Origin: Bacteroidales bacterium
Lineage (GTDB): Bacteria > Bacteroidota > Bacteroidia > Bacteroidales > BM520
NCBI GenBank assembly: GCA_023230285.1
Contig: JALNXP010000134.1
Coordinates: 1-6,687 of the forward strand
Length of the DNA: 6,687 bases
Direction of reading: 5' to 3'
In this document: positions 1-6,624 of the stretch, in pieces
How the letters are laid out: each line of letters opens with the position of its first letter
How positions within the stretch are numbered: the first letter of the stretch is position 1
Notes under the pieces: generated by a model
What the model saw: the letters and a program-made list of their open reading frames with translations, nothing else
Databases searched by the model: none
Told to the model about the DNA's origin: nothing
Program-made: the position numbers and the translations under genes

Positions 1-3
1 TTC

Positions 4-60
4 AAAAAAATTTCGACCGCCAAAGGCGGTATTCCTTGCGGCTTTTAATGCCGCAAGGAA
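4..60 (-). terminator. tandem hairpins with T tract, probable operon terminator
   Basis: Read on the minus strand, the first hairpin has a perfect 11-bp stem (ttccttgcggc pairing with gccgcaaggaa, positions 60-50 with 42-32) and a 7-base loop. One base later comes a second perfect 6-bp stem (accgcc, ttt loop, ggcggt, positions 30-16), then cgaaa and seven Ts (positions 10-4). The second hairpin with its T tract resembles an intrinsic terminator, although the 5-base spacer before the Ts is longer than ideal. It begins about 40 bases after the kinase stop, as expected for the end of the operon. The 11-bp hairpin lacks its own T tract; if the kinase end is a DGR target, it could instead serve as the downstream hairpin found next to some DGR variable regions. 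Confidence 0.65.
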
Positions 61-86
61 AATAAATCAAATAAATTAAATAAATC
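60..86. repeat. three tandem 9-bp A/T-rich repeats
   Basis: The plus strand shows aaataaatc, aaataaatt and aaataaatc head to tail, between the kinase stop codon and the downstream hairpins. The units differ only in the last base. It may be a simple-sequence tract in A/T-rich DNA; no function is known. Confidence 0.6.
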
Positions 87-101
87 TAACACGTTTCACT
101 T

Positions 102-2153
102 TTATTCTGCAACAGGGCGAACCGATAGACCGCCGTAGCGGTAGTACCAATACGTGTAGTGGTAGCTACCGTGGAAGTAAAGGTAGTACGCGTCCTGAGT
201 ATAGCTCCCGCCGGGCGGAGCACTCCAATAGTCCCCGTACCCACCCGTGCTGCGGAGCGACGCCCCGTAGCGACAACCGGCAGCCGGAAGAAAGATCGAA
301 TTTTCATTTGGTCCGGTAACTTTATACCCCTTGTGTCCGCCTTGCGTAGTCCATTGCCAATTGCATTTGTTTATAAGTTCATTAAATTCGGATTTGGTGG
401 GCAATCGCCACTTGCCGCCCCAGTTGGCGCGGGCGGCATCATATTGCGCATTGCCCGCTATGTTGCCAATGCTTTTCTCCCACGTTTTACAATTTTCGTC
501 ATAATATTCCGCTTTGGTGCTTATTTCGCCCCACGCATAATAGTTGCCGTAGTCCGAGGGGGTGGAGGCACCTATATTGCAGGTCGCCCATTTTAATCCG
601 CTCGGTAAACCAAGGTCAACATAGTTGTGTCCGTTTAATGTGCCGGTGGTCGGTGCCGCGGATGCGGGTGCCGCCTTTGCTTTCACCGTTACATCACAAG
701 TAGCGGTTTTGCCGCCATCGGCTGTTGAGACAATAATCGTGGTGCTGCCGGCACTTTTGGCGGTTAGCGTTATCAAAATTTTGTCCGATGACAAGCGTTT
801 CATTGAATTGTCTGTTATCGGTACTACCGTTTTATTGCTGCTGTTTAATGATATGCCGTTATTGGTCGCATTACTCGGAGAGATGGTCGCGGTTAATGTA
901 ACCGTTTCTCCTTCTGTTAAGGAGAGAATAGTGCGATCTATGCTAACGCTGCGCACTGAGATGGTGGCGGGTGCTTTTTCTTCAGTTTCTTTCTGCTTTT
1001 TTATGGGAGTAGTTGAATTATCGGTTTCAGGTGACGGCGTTTCCACCTTTTCAGGTACCGCATCTTTCAAGGTATCGGTGTCGGCGATAAAGCTGACATC
1101 CGGCGGTTCCGGTTTATTCATATTGATACCGATGCCTACTCCAATTCCGCCACCCACCAACACGATTCCGAGCAGAATCCACAGCCATAGCAAAGATTTC
1201 TTCTTAGGCGGTTGCGGCAGGTTGGGCGAGAACGGCTCCGGAGTGCCGGAGGGCTTTTCAGGAGCAGAAGTAAACGGTTGTGTTTTGCGTTCTGTCGGTC
1301 TGCCGGAGGAGGGTTTTTGGGTATCGGTCTTATTGCGCCAAGGTGCTGCCGGCGTTTCGCCATCTAATACTTTATCGGCATATTTGCTAAGTTGTTCTGC
1401 AGTCGGTCTGTCCCACGGTTCTTTGGCAAGGCAGTCTTCCACAATCTGCTTCAGATTGTCGGAATAATCCTCCTCGATTTCGGGGACGACTGCGCCGTTT
1501 ACCTGCATGCCGCCTCCGATGTTTCCGAATGGCGCATCACCGGTCATTAATTCAAAAACGGTGGCTCCTAATGACCAGATATCGCTCGCTTTTATCGGAG
1601 TCGGGTTTTTGCTGTACCGCTCCGGACCCATATAGGCTTGTGTGCCCGCAGAGATATTACGCACACTTTTGTTCAGTGAGCTGCGAATGCGCTTGCTGAT
1701 GCCGAAGTCGGTTACAATAAAATGACCCTGTTTGTCAATCAATATATTGGCAGGTTTGATGTCTTGATGTACGATGGGTGGAGTTTGCTCGTGAAGATAG
1801 GCTAATCCGCCTGCCACGTCGCGTATAAATCGCCACAGTGCTTTTTCGTCTGCATTTTGAATCAGGTTTTCCGCAGACCCGTTGGGGCAATAGGGCATTA
1901 CCAAAAAAGGATGGTTGTCGCAGACATCATAGTTACTGATATGCAGCAAGTTTGTGTGGTTTAATTCAAAGGCGGTTTTAAACTCCGCCTTAAATTCCTC
2001 CACGCCTTTTGGGTCGAGTTGGTTATAGATTTTCACGGCAACTTCTACCCCCTGATATTCTGCCAACCACACATCGCCGAAGGAGCCGCTGCCCAATTTG
2101 CGAATAAGTTTATAGTGGTTTGCAAATAGTTGATTTTCTTGTAGTTGTGACAT
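102..2153 (-). CDS. receptor-like Ser/Thr kinase with BIG2-like and C-terminal FISUMP (lectin-like) domains
   Basis: A 683-residue protein, last in the operon. Residues about 14-264 form a Hanks-type kinase: glycine loop GSGSFGDV (21-28), VAVK with K41, HQD catalytic loop (D131, K133, N136), DFG (149-151), GPE in place of APE (176-178), D191 and R249. The Gln at 130 makes it a non-RD kinase; all catalytic residues are present. A Pro/Thr-rich linker (265-319) leads to KKK and a membrane helix at about 320-344, so the kinase is cytoplasmic and the rest is outside. After a Pro/Glu/Thr-rich spacer, residues about 399-490 are BIG2-like, and about 505-683 are a FISUMP (Fib_succ_major) domain, beginning LNGHNYVDLGLPSGLKWA, with WRLPT at 582-586 and ending SVRPVAE. 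FISUMP and related domains have C-type-lectin-like folds and include known DGR targets. The final part is Tyr-rich and free of Asn. Base composition is more G+C-rich than in the upstream genes. The likely role is a transmembrane sensor; the ligand is unknown. Confidence 0.95.
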   Translation of the reverse strand: MSQLQENQLFANHYKLIRKLGSGSFGDVWLAEYQGVEVAVKIYNQLDPKGVEEFKAEFKTAFELNHTNLLHISNYDVCDNHPFLVMPYCPNGSAENLIQNADEKALWRFIRDVAGGLAYLHEQTPPIVHQDIKPANILIDKQGHFIVTDFGISKRIRSSLNKSVRNISAGTQAYMGPERYSKNPTPIKASDIWSLGATVFELMTGDAPFGNIGGGMQVNGAVVPEIEEDYSDNLKQIVEDCLAKEPWDRPTAEQLSKYADKVLDGETPAAPWRNKTDTQKPSSGRPTERKTQPFTSAPEKPSGTPEPFSPNLPQPPKKKSLLWLWILLGIVLVGGGIGVGIGINMNKPEPPDVSFIADTDTLKDAVPEKVETPSPETDNSTTPIKKQKETEEKAPATISVRSVSIDRTILSLTEGETVTLTATISPSNATNNGISLNSSNKTVVPITDNSMKRLSSDKILITLTAKSAGSTTIIVSTADGGKTATCDVTVKAKAAPASAAPTTGTLNGHNYVDLGLPSGLKWATCNIGASTPSDYGNYYAWGEISTKAEYYDENCKTWEKSIGNIAGNAQYDAARANWGGKWRLPTKSEFNELINKCNWQWTTQGGHKGYKVTGPNENSIFLPAAGCRYGASLRSTGGYGDYWSAPPGGSYTQDAYYLYFHGSYHYTYWYYRYGGLSVRPVAE
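105..275 (-). other. candidate DGR variable region at the 3' end of the kinase gene
   Basis: This covers codons 627-682 of the FISUMP domain. From codon 628 to 676, 35 of 49 codons end in C or T, only one ends in A, and about 26 of 147 coding-strand bases are A. There are 13 Tyr (10 as TAC) plus CAC, AGC, GGC, CGC and GAC codons, but no Asn or Lys; the preceding part of the same domain (505-618) has 13 Asn. This is what adenine-directed mutagenesis of AAC codons would leave. The last codons, with an A-free run (tcggttcgccctgttgc) near the stop, are in the position of the initiation of mutagenic homology. No template repeat or reverse transcriptase is in the window, so the call rests on pattern alone. 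The alternative is an ordinary fast-evolving FISUMP paralogue. Confidence 0.5.
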
Positions 2154-2157
2154 ACTT

Positions 2158-2739
2158 TTAACTTAACATTGATACATAAACAATAAAAAATACGATAGAA
2201 ATTACCATTTCAATAGCACCGATAGTTCGTGCATTTTTGGCATATTTATATTCGGTTTTTCCGTTATTGGTAACTTTAGAAAAACAAAGTATAGCACCAA
2301 ATACACAGCCCAATAATCCGCCAAGCAGTGCGAAGATTCCTCCTGCGATCATCAATCCCATTCCCTCTTCCGGTTGATACTGATAATAATCATTTTGTAT
2401 AGGGGGAGCATAATTGGCTGCCGGTTGCGGAGAAAAAACGGCTCCTCCGATAGGAGCGGTACCTTGGAAATTATTTCCTATCATTTGTGTTCCGCCGCTA
2501 AAAATTCGGTTCCAATCCAAATTGGCTTGATAGGCAAAATTGATATTATCTCCTCTTTTGACATTAACAGATTGATTATGAATACTTTGCCCATTAATGT
2601 ATGTGCCATTGGTACTATGATCCGTTAAGGTGATCAACCCATTGTCACTGATAATAATATCAGCGTGATAGCTACTTATTTGAGGATAATTCAAAACGAT
2701 TTCATTATCTTGATTTCTTCCAATTCTAAATTGTTTCAT
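2158..2739 (-). CDS. FHA-domain protein with two C-terminal membrane helices
   Basis: A 193-residue protein. The FHA domain occupies roughly residues 2-72 at the extreme N-terminus, with every hallmark residue: GR at 7-8, S22/S23 and H25, and the STNGTYING run at 42-50 (N44, G45, N49, G50). FHA domains bind phosphothreonine peptides. A Gln/Pro/Gly/Tyr-rich linker follows (about 83-124) and contains two similar hexamers, GTQMIG (83-88) and GTAPIG (93-98), which are candidate phosphorylation sites. Membrane helices are at about 126-153 and 173-192, with a short Lys/Tyr-rich loop between them, so both ends would be cytoplasmic. It lies 29 bp after the phosphatase gene and only 4 bp before the kinase start, which suggests coupled translation with the kinase. 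Likely role: a membrane adaptor that docks on phosphorylated kinase or on itself. The FHA assignment is firm; the partner is inferred. Confidence 0.93.
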   Translation of the reverse strand: MKQFRIGRNQDNEIVLNYPQISSYHADIIISDNGLITLTDHSTNGTYINGQSIHNQSVNVKRGDNINFAYQANLDWNRIFSGGTQMIGNNFQGTAPIGGAVFSPQPAANYAPPIQNDYYQYQPEEGMGLMIAGGIFALLGGLLGCVFGAILCFSKVTNNGKTEYKYAKNARTIGAIEMVISIVFFIVYVSMLS

Positions 2740-2768
2740 TTTGTCTGTTTTTAATTGTATAAATAAAT

Positions 2769-4232
2769 TTAATTTCTTGTTGAGTCTTGTACCGGAGCAC
2801 TCTGGATTTCAGTTGCAGGAGTATGAGGTATCGGTGTTATGTTATTACCGGTGTCGTTTTTTTTCAAATCTTCTTCGATATTTTTTGGTACATTATCAAT
2901 AATATTTTTTGGGGATTCTGGAGGCGTTTGATGAACGGATTCTTTATCCGTTGGAAGTTGTTTTTCAGCTTCAATGACCACTGTAATTTTTAGGGTATCC
3001 TTCTTATTGGAAATGATATTAAAAAAAGTTTCTTGTTGTATGCTGTCTTGTAAAACAGAAACTCGAAGTGTCGAATCATTTTCTCTGTTCAAAGAGATTC
3101 TGTTATCTGTTTTTTGATAAGCCCATAAAGTATCTGCCGGTAAAATCTTAATCGTCTGCGCTTTCTCATTAACAAAAGTAAGGGTTGTCGGATTGACTGT
3201 ATGTTGGGAACTTTTTTTATGATTTTTCCAAAACCAATAACCCCCGGCGAGCAGGATGAAAATCAATATTGCAGATAAAACATAAATAATCAGATTTTTG
3301 AGTCCCAATTTTTTGTTTATCTTTTCAAATTTAGATTTGGTAAATTCATCTTTTGTATTTTTTATATCATTATTATTTAAAGGCTTTTTAGCGACAGGTC
3401 TTTTAGGGCATCCTGAGACTATTTTACAGAGTGTAACGGTTGTGTTATCAGTCCAGTCGGCATTTTTAGCAGCTTCGAATAATGCTTCTCGGCATTTCTG
3501 CATGTCGTCACTATTTTGAGCAATAACGGCTTCCATTTCATTGTCGCGTAACACGCCACAAAGTCCATCGCTGCAAATCATTATGATGTCGTCGTTGCAC
3601 AAATCTACAGTTACAAAATCGGGGTTAGCTTTTTGATTTGGTTCGCCAAGGCTTCGGGTAATAATATTGCTGTTTGGGTGGTCAAAAGCGAGTTCCGGCT
3701 TCAGCAGTCCGTTGTCGACAAGTTCCTGAACGTATGAATGATCTTTGGAGACTTGTTTTAGTCCGCAATTCGGATTAAACAGATAAGCACGACTGTCGCC
3801 GCACCACCCTATATATGCCTTACCATTTAATATCCATGCAATAACGATAGTAGCGCCCATGCCTTCCTTATTTTTATCACGCTCGCCTTCTGTCTTAATT
3901 CTTTTATCAGCTTCTACAATTACTGTTTTTATAAATTTCCATATTGAATCTTCAGATTTTAGAACTGTGTCGGTAATTTTTTCTGAAACAAAAAAATCTT
4001 TAACTGTATTAACAGCGATTTCGGAAGCCACGTCTCCGGCATTCATTCCGCCCATTCCATCAGATACAACCATCAGAGTACCTTTTTCGGTCAGAGTGTA
4101 TTCTATATTTTGAGGCCATATCCACTCATTATCACCAAGGTCAAAATCCACGACAAAATTATCTTCATTGTTTTTATCGGGACGTCCGCCACGGTCGGTG
4201 TAAGCTGCAATTTTAAATGTTATCTTTTTCAT
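2769..4232 (-). CDS. membrane-anchored PP2C-family Ser/Thr phosphatase with exported beta-rich tail
   Basis: A 487-residue protein. Residues about 5-272 are a PP2C (PPM, PrpC-like) phosphatase that removes phosphate from Ser/Thr using two metal ions. The motifs are in order: NNEDN (E23, D24), VVSDGMGG (D58, G59), GMGAT (124-128), GDSRAY (D146), SDGL (D222) and DNTT (D262, N263), so all usual metal ligands are present and the enzyme should be active. A Lys/Asn-rich linker (273-310) leads to a membrane helix at about 311-335. The tail (336-487) would be outside; residues about 345-420 start with NPTTLTF and end with a repeated-valine strand (LKITVVIEA), resembling a divergent BACON/Ig-like domain, followed by a Pro/Asn/Asp-rich low-complexity end. 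The start is 6 bp after the preceding stop. In the operon it is the likely counter-enzyme of the kinase two genes downstream. The phosphatase call is firm; the BACON-like call is tentative. Confidence 0.95.
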   Translation of the reverse strand: MKKITFKIAAYTDRGGRPDKNNEDNFVVDFDLGDNEWIWPQNIEYTLTEKGTLMVVSDGMGGMNAGDVASEIAVNTVKDFFVSEKITDTVLKSEDSIWKFIKTVIVEADKRIKTEGERDKNKEGMGATIVIAWILNGKAYIGWCGDSRAYLFNPNCGLKQVSKDHSYVQELVDNGLLKPELAFDHPNSNIITRSLGEPNQKANPDFVTVDLCNDDIIMICSDGLCGVLRDNEMEAVIAQNSDDMQKCREALFEAAKNADWTDNTTVTLCKIVSGCPKRPVAKKPLNNNDIKNTKDEFTKSKFEKINKKLGLKNLIIYVLSAILIFILLAGGYWFWKNHKKSSQHTVNPTTLTFVNEKAQTIKILPADTLWAYQKTDNRISLNRENDSTLRVSVLQDSIQQETFFNIISNKKDTLKITVVIEAEKQLPTDKESVHQTPPESPKNIIDNVPKNIEEDLKKNDTGNNITPIPHTPATEIQSAPVQDSTRN

Positions 4233-4238
4233 CTTTTA

Positions 4239-5117
4239 TCAATTTTTGTTGTTTTTACCTTTTTTATCTTCTTTATCCTCTACTTCAGCCTCATCTGTTT
4301 GAACAGGTGTTGCCGGTGTTAAAATAATCGTTTTATCATCTGATTGATAGCTTACAGCAGAAACAACATACCACTTATCTTTTATCTTTCTGATAACTCC
4401 GGTCAAATCAAATCTTATTTTACCGACACCATCAAAAACCGGATTGATATAAAATCCGCCAAGAATAGTTTGTGTGACAGCGGGCTTTTTTATTTCATAT
4501 TGAAAAATATCTTCTTGAAATTCCAATTCTGTTTTATAGATAGTCAATTGCAGAGATATAGTGTCATTTTCTGCCACATCACTTTTACTGCCGACAAAAA
4601 CAAGCCAACCTTTTTTCTCTCCGATTCTTTTTGTGTCTAAAGTAAGCCCCTGTTCAAATTCTGAAAAAGGGACATTATATAAAATACTGTCATGAAGAAT
4701 TATAATATCATCGATATTAAAAGACATGCCGGTAAAAGCACTATCTGTCAAACATCTATAATAAGTTTTATACAGTTTAGGCTGATATTTCAGGCTGTCT
4801 TTATATTTATTGTAATTAAAGTCGTATTTCCATGGGTATATAGCTTCATCAAAAGCGCAAAATCCATTTGTCGTCATAATTCCCAAGGAATAAGTTTTTC
4901 CAAAATAATCCTGATTATTTCTGCCATAATATTTATTAGGTATAGTAGAGGTATCACACAACTGATATGTTTGTTGAATAACAATTAAACCGTGTTTTAC
5001 GGCTTCTTCAATAAGTTGCTGATTAGAAGATTGAAGACCTTTTAGTGGTGGCAGCTGTGCATAAAACAAGTTGCATAAAACAAAGCTAAAAACGAATGTC
5101 ATTAATAATTTTTTCAT
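4239..5117 (-). CDS. exported protein of unknown family
   Basis: A 292-residue protein that I do not recognise. It begins with a clear signal peptide: KK at 2-3, a hydrophobic core to about residue 19, and a likely signal peptidase I site after YA (residue 20). Cys15 lies inside the hydrophobic core but lacks the small residue before Cys expected of a lipobox, so a lipoprotein is unlikely. The mature part is rich in Tyr, Ile and Lys with alternating hydrophobic stretches that suggest beta structure, and contains Cys at 54, 87 and 122. No catalytic motif is evident. The C-terminus (about 274-292) is a highly charged tail of Asp, Glu, Lys and Asn. It starts 10 bp after the protease gene and ends 6 bp before the phosphatase gene, so it is almost certainly co-transcribed. 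Its placement between an exported protease and a membrane phosphatase suggests a periplasmic partner, ligand or substrate, which is inference only. Confidence 0.85.
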   Translation of the reverse strand: MKKLLMTFVFSFVLCNLFYAQLPPLKGLQSSNQQLIEEAVKHGLIVIQQTYQLCDTSTIPNKYYGRNNQDYFGKTYSLGIMTTNGFCAFDEAIYPWKYDFNYNKYKDSLKYQPKLYKTYYRCLTDSAFTGMSFNIDDIIILHDSILYNVPFSEFEQGLTLDTKRIGEKKGWLVFVGSKSDVAENDTISLQLTIYKTELEFQEDIFQYEIKKPAVTQTILGGFYINPVFDGVGKIRFDLTGVIRKIKDKWYVVSAVSYQSDDKTIILTPATPVQTDEAEVEDKEDKKGKNNKN

Positions 5118-5127
5118 GATATTTTAT

Positions 5128-6624
5128 TTATTTAATTGACGAAATTGGAACGATAAAACCGATATTGCGTCCGGCACCGGCTGACACTATACCTATGACT
5201 TGTAGTTTTCCGGAAGAGTTTGTATAGAAAACAGGACCGCCGGAGTTGCCGTGTTCGTAATTAGTGTCTGTCGTAAGTATTAGACCGTCTTGAAGTCCTT
5301 CACGAGATACTATGGCACTTCCATATATAGGGTTGATGTCGTCTTCTGCGGCACCTATACCTAAAGGGAAGCCCAAAACTATTAATTTTGTTCCTCTATC
5401 CAAGTGGTTTGATTTTTCGGAGGCATAACTCAGACCACCTGTTGCATTTATTGATGTATAAGCCCAGTCTGTATTATTCAGAAGGGCATGCGAACATTTA
5501 GTACCATCTTCAAAGACACCGTATTCATCTTGGCTTCTATTGCATCTAAAGTCAGAAGTTTTGAAAGTAAAAGCATCTCCTGAGCTGGAATATGCACTGA
5601 AGTAAGCTTCAACATCACCGCCATTGATAGCATAAAGGTTTAATTTAAACATAGTTTCATCTGTTTTTCCTCCCTGTTGCCAATAATACCATGGTTCTGC
5701 AACGTGGCGAGCAGTAACAAATCTACCATCATCTAATAAAAAGCCTGTACCGGTCCAGCCTAAATCATTTAACTCCATTGTCTCGTAATTATAAGATATA
5801 ACAACCTTGTTTGCTTGAATATAATAAATATTTGGCAAGCATCTTTCTATTTCAAAATTATCTATACCATCTCCTGATGCTACTATATTTTTAGGTATTG
5901 TTTTAATAGAATCCTCCAATTGAGCCATTTTATTTTTAAATTCTCGTTCCATCTGGTCAAGTTGAGCTGTGGTGGTTTCAGTTATTTCTTTGATTTTAGC
6001 CGCATGTTCTTCTTTAATCTTTTCAAATTCAGCAAGAGATGCCTTTTCCTTTTTATTTGCTTTATCGATACTGTACCATAATCCGCCGCCTAATCCTAAA
6101 ACAGCTAACAGAAGTACGCAAGACATAACTGTTATGGCTGTCTTGTACGGTCTGAGTGCTTGCTGTCTGAACAAATTCAAACGGGCTGTCATGCCTATAC
6201 TTTTTACTAAAGATTTTTCGCCTTGCGGGACGATAAAGCCGAGTTTAGGTCCATTCTTAGAAAGCTGAATTTCATCACCGTTCTGTAAATACCAGCGGTC
6301 TTTTACAGGCGTACCATTCAAATAGGTTGTATTGGTTTTGGAAAGCTGTACCAAAGTCCAATTATTGCCATCTTTCATAATAGCTGCATGTTTCCTGCTC
6401 ACTGTAGAAAAATTGTCATCAAAACGCACCTGACATGAAGGATCTCTGCCAATGACAATGTTGTCTATGATTATCGGCTGTGATTCACCGGCTTGGTGAT
6501 ATTTTGAAGTCACTTTATGCTCCAAAATATAATATGTCTTACCGGAAGCATTAAAAATAGAACTCATTCCGGCTCCTACGGAGCCGGAAAATGATTGTTT
6601 GAAATTTGTAGTTTTCTGTTCCAT
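5128..6624 (-). CDS. FHA domain - membrane helix - coiled coil - trypsin-like serine protease
   Basis: A 498-residue type II membrane protein, first in the operon. Residues about 33-131 form an FHA phosphothreonine-binding domain with the conserved GR (59-60), S76..H79 and N98, followed by NG at 103-104; the usual Gly after N98 is Thr. A basic stretch (LRPYK) precedes a membrane helix at about 161-187, so the FHA domain should be cytoplasmic. A charged, probably coiled-coil segment follows (about 188-245). Residues about 258-498 are a chymotrypsin/trypsin-fold (S1-like) protease outside the membrane, with a complete apparent triad: H307 in TARHV, D386 in NNTDWAY and S461 in GNSGGPV. The stop is 10 bp from the next gene. 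The annotated ATG is preferred; an internal ATG at codon 20 lies directly at the end of a strong hairpin and is less likely. The family is recognised from motifs; substrate and biological role are not known. Inferred role: a protease controlled by phosphorylation read on the cytoplasmic side. Confidence 0.93.
   Translation of the reverse strand: MEQKTTNFKQSFSGSVGAGMSSIFNASGKTYYILEHKVTSKYHQAGESQPIIIDNIVIGRDPSCQVRFDDNFSTVSRKHAAIMKDGNNWTLVQLSKTNTTYLNGTPVKDRWYLQNGDEIQLSKNGPKLGFIVPQGEKSLVKSIGMTARLNLFRQQALRPYKTAITVMSCVLLLAVLGLGGGLWYSIDKANKKEKASLAEFEKIKEEHAAKIKEITETTTAQLDQMEREFKNKMAQLEDSIKTIPKNIVASGDGIDNFEIERCLPNIYYIQANKVVISYNYETMELNDLGWTGTGFLLDDGRFVTARHVAEPWYYWQQGGKTDETMFKLNLYAINGGDVEAYFSAYSSSGDAFTFKTSDFRCNRSQDEYGVFEDGTKCSHALLNNTDWAYTSINATGGLSYASEKSNHLDRGTKLIVLGFPLGIGAAEDDINPIYGSAIVSREGLQDGLILTTDTNYEHGNSGGPVFYTNSSGKLQVIGIVSAGAGRNIGFIVPISSIK
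6567..6589. repeat. 10-bp GC-rich inverted repeat near the start of the FHA-protease gene
   Basis: The arms ttccggctcc and ggagccggaa are perfectly complementary around a 3-base loop (tac), inside codons 12-20 of the first gene in otherwise A/T-rich DNA. In the mRNA it forms a stable stem about 35 bases after the start codon, ending at the internal ATG of codon 20. It encodes a Ser/Gly/Ala linker ahead of the FHA domain, so there is little obvious protein constraint on the sequence. It may affect translation or simply reflect Gly/Ser codon choice. Confidence 0.6.

Noticed and set aside
86..307. Minus-strand open frame of 73 codons overlapping the kinase end in another frame
   Set aside because: It lies within the Tyr-rich variable part and is Thr/Arg/Ala-rich by frame shift; nothing supports translation.
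159..596. Plus-strand open frame of 145 codons opposite the FISUMP domain
   Set aside because: It is a shadow frame; the minus-strand frame shows clear FISUMP motifs, and this one shows no domain.
1236..1251. Small inverted repeat ctccgg/ccggag in the kinase linker
   Set aside because: A 6-bp stem in Pro/Gly-coding G+C-rich sequence is expected by chance and has no T tract.
625..1467. Plus-strand open frame of 280 codons opposite the kinase gene
   Set aside because: It is fully antisense to the linker, membrane helix and BIG2-like part of a well-supported kinase. It matches no family I recognise, and its openness follows from the higher G+C content there.
2740..2768. Internal promoter in the 29-bp gap before the small FHA gene
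   Set aside because: The gap is short and A/T-rich with no recognisable promoter element; co-transcription explains the layout better.
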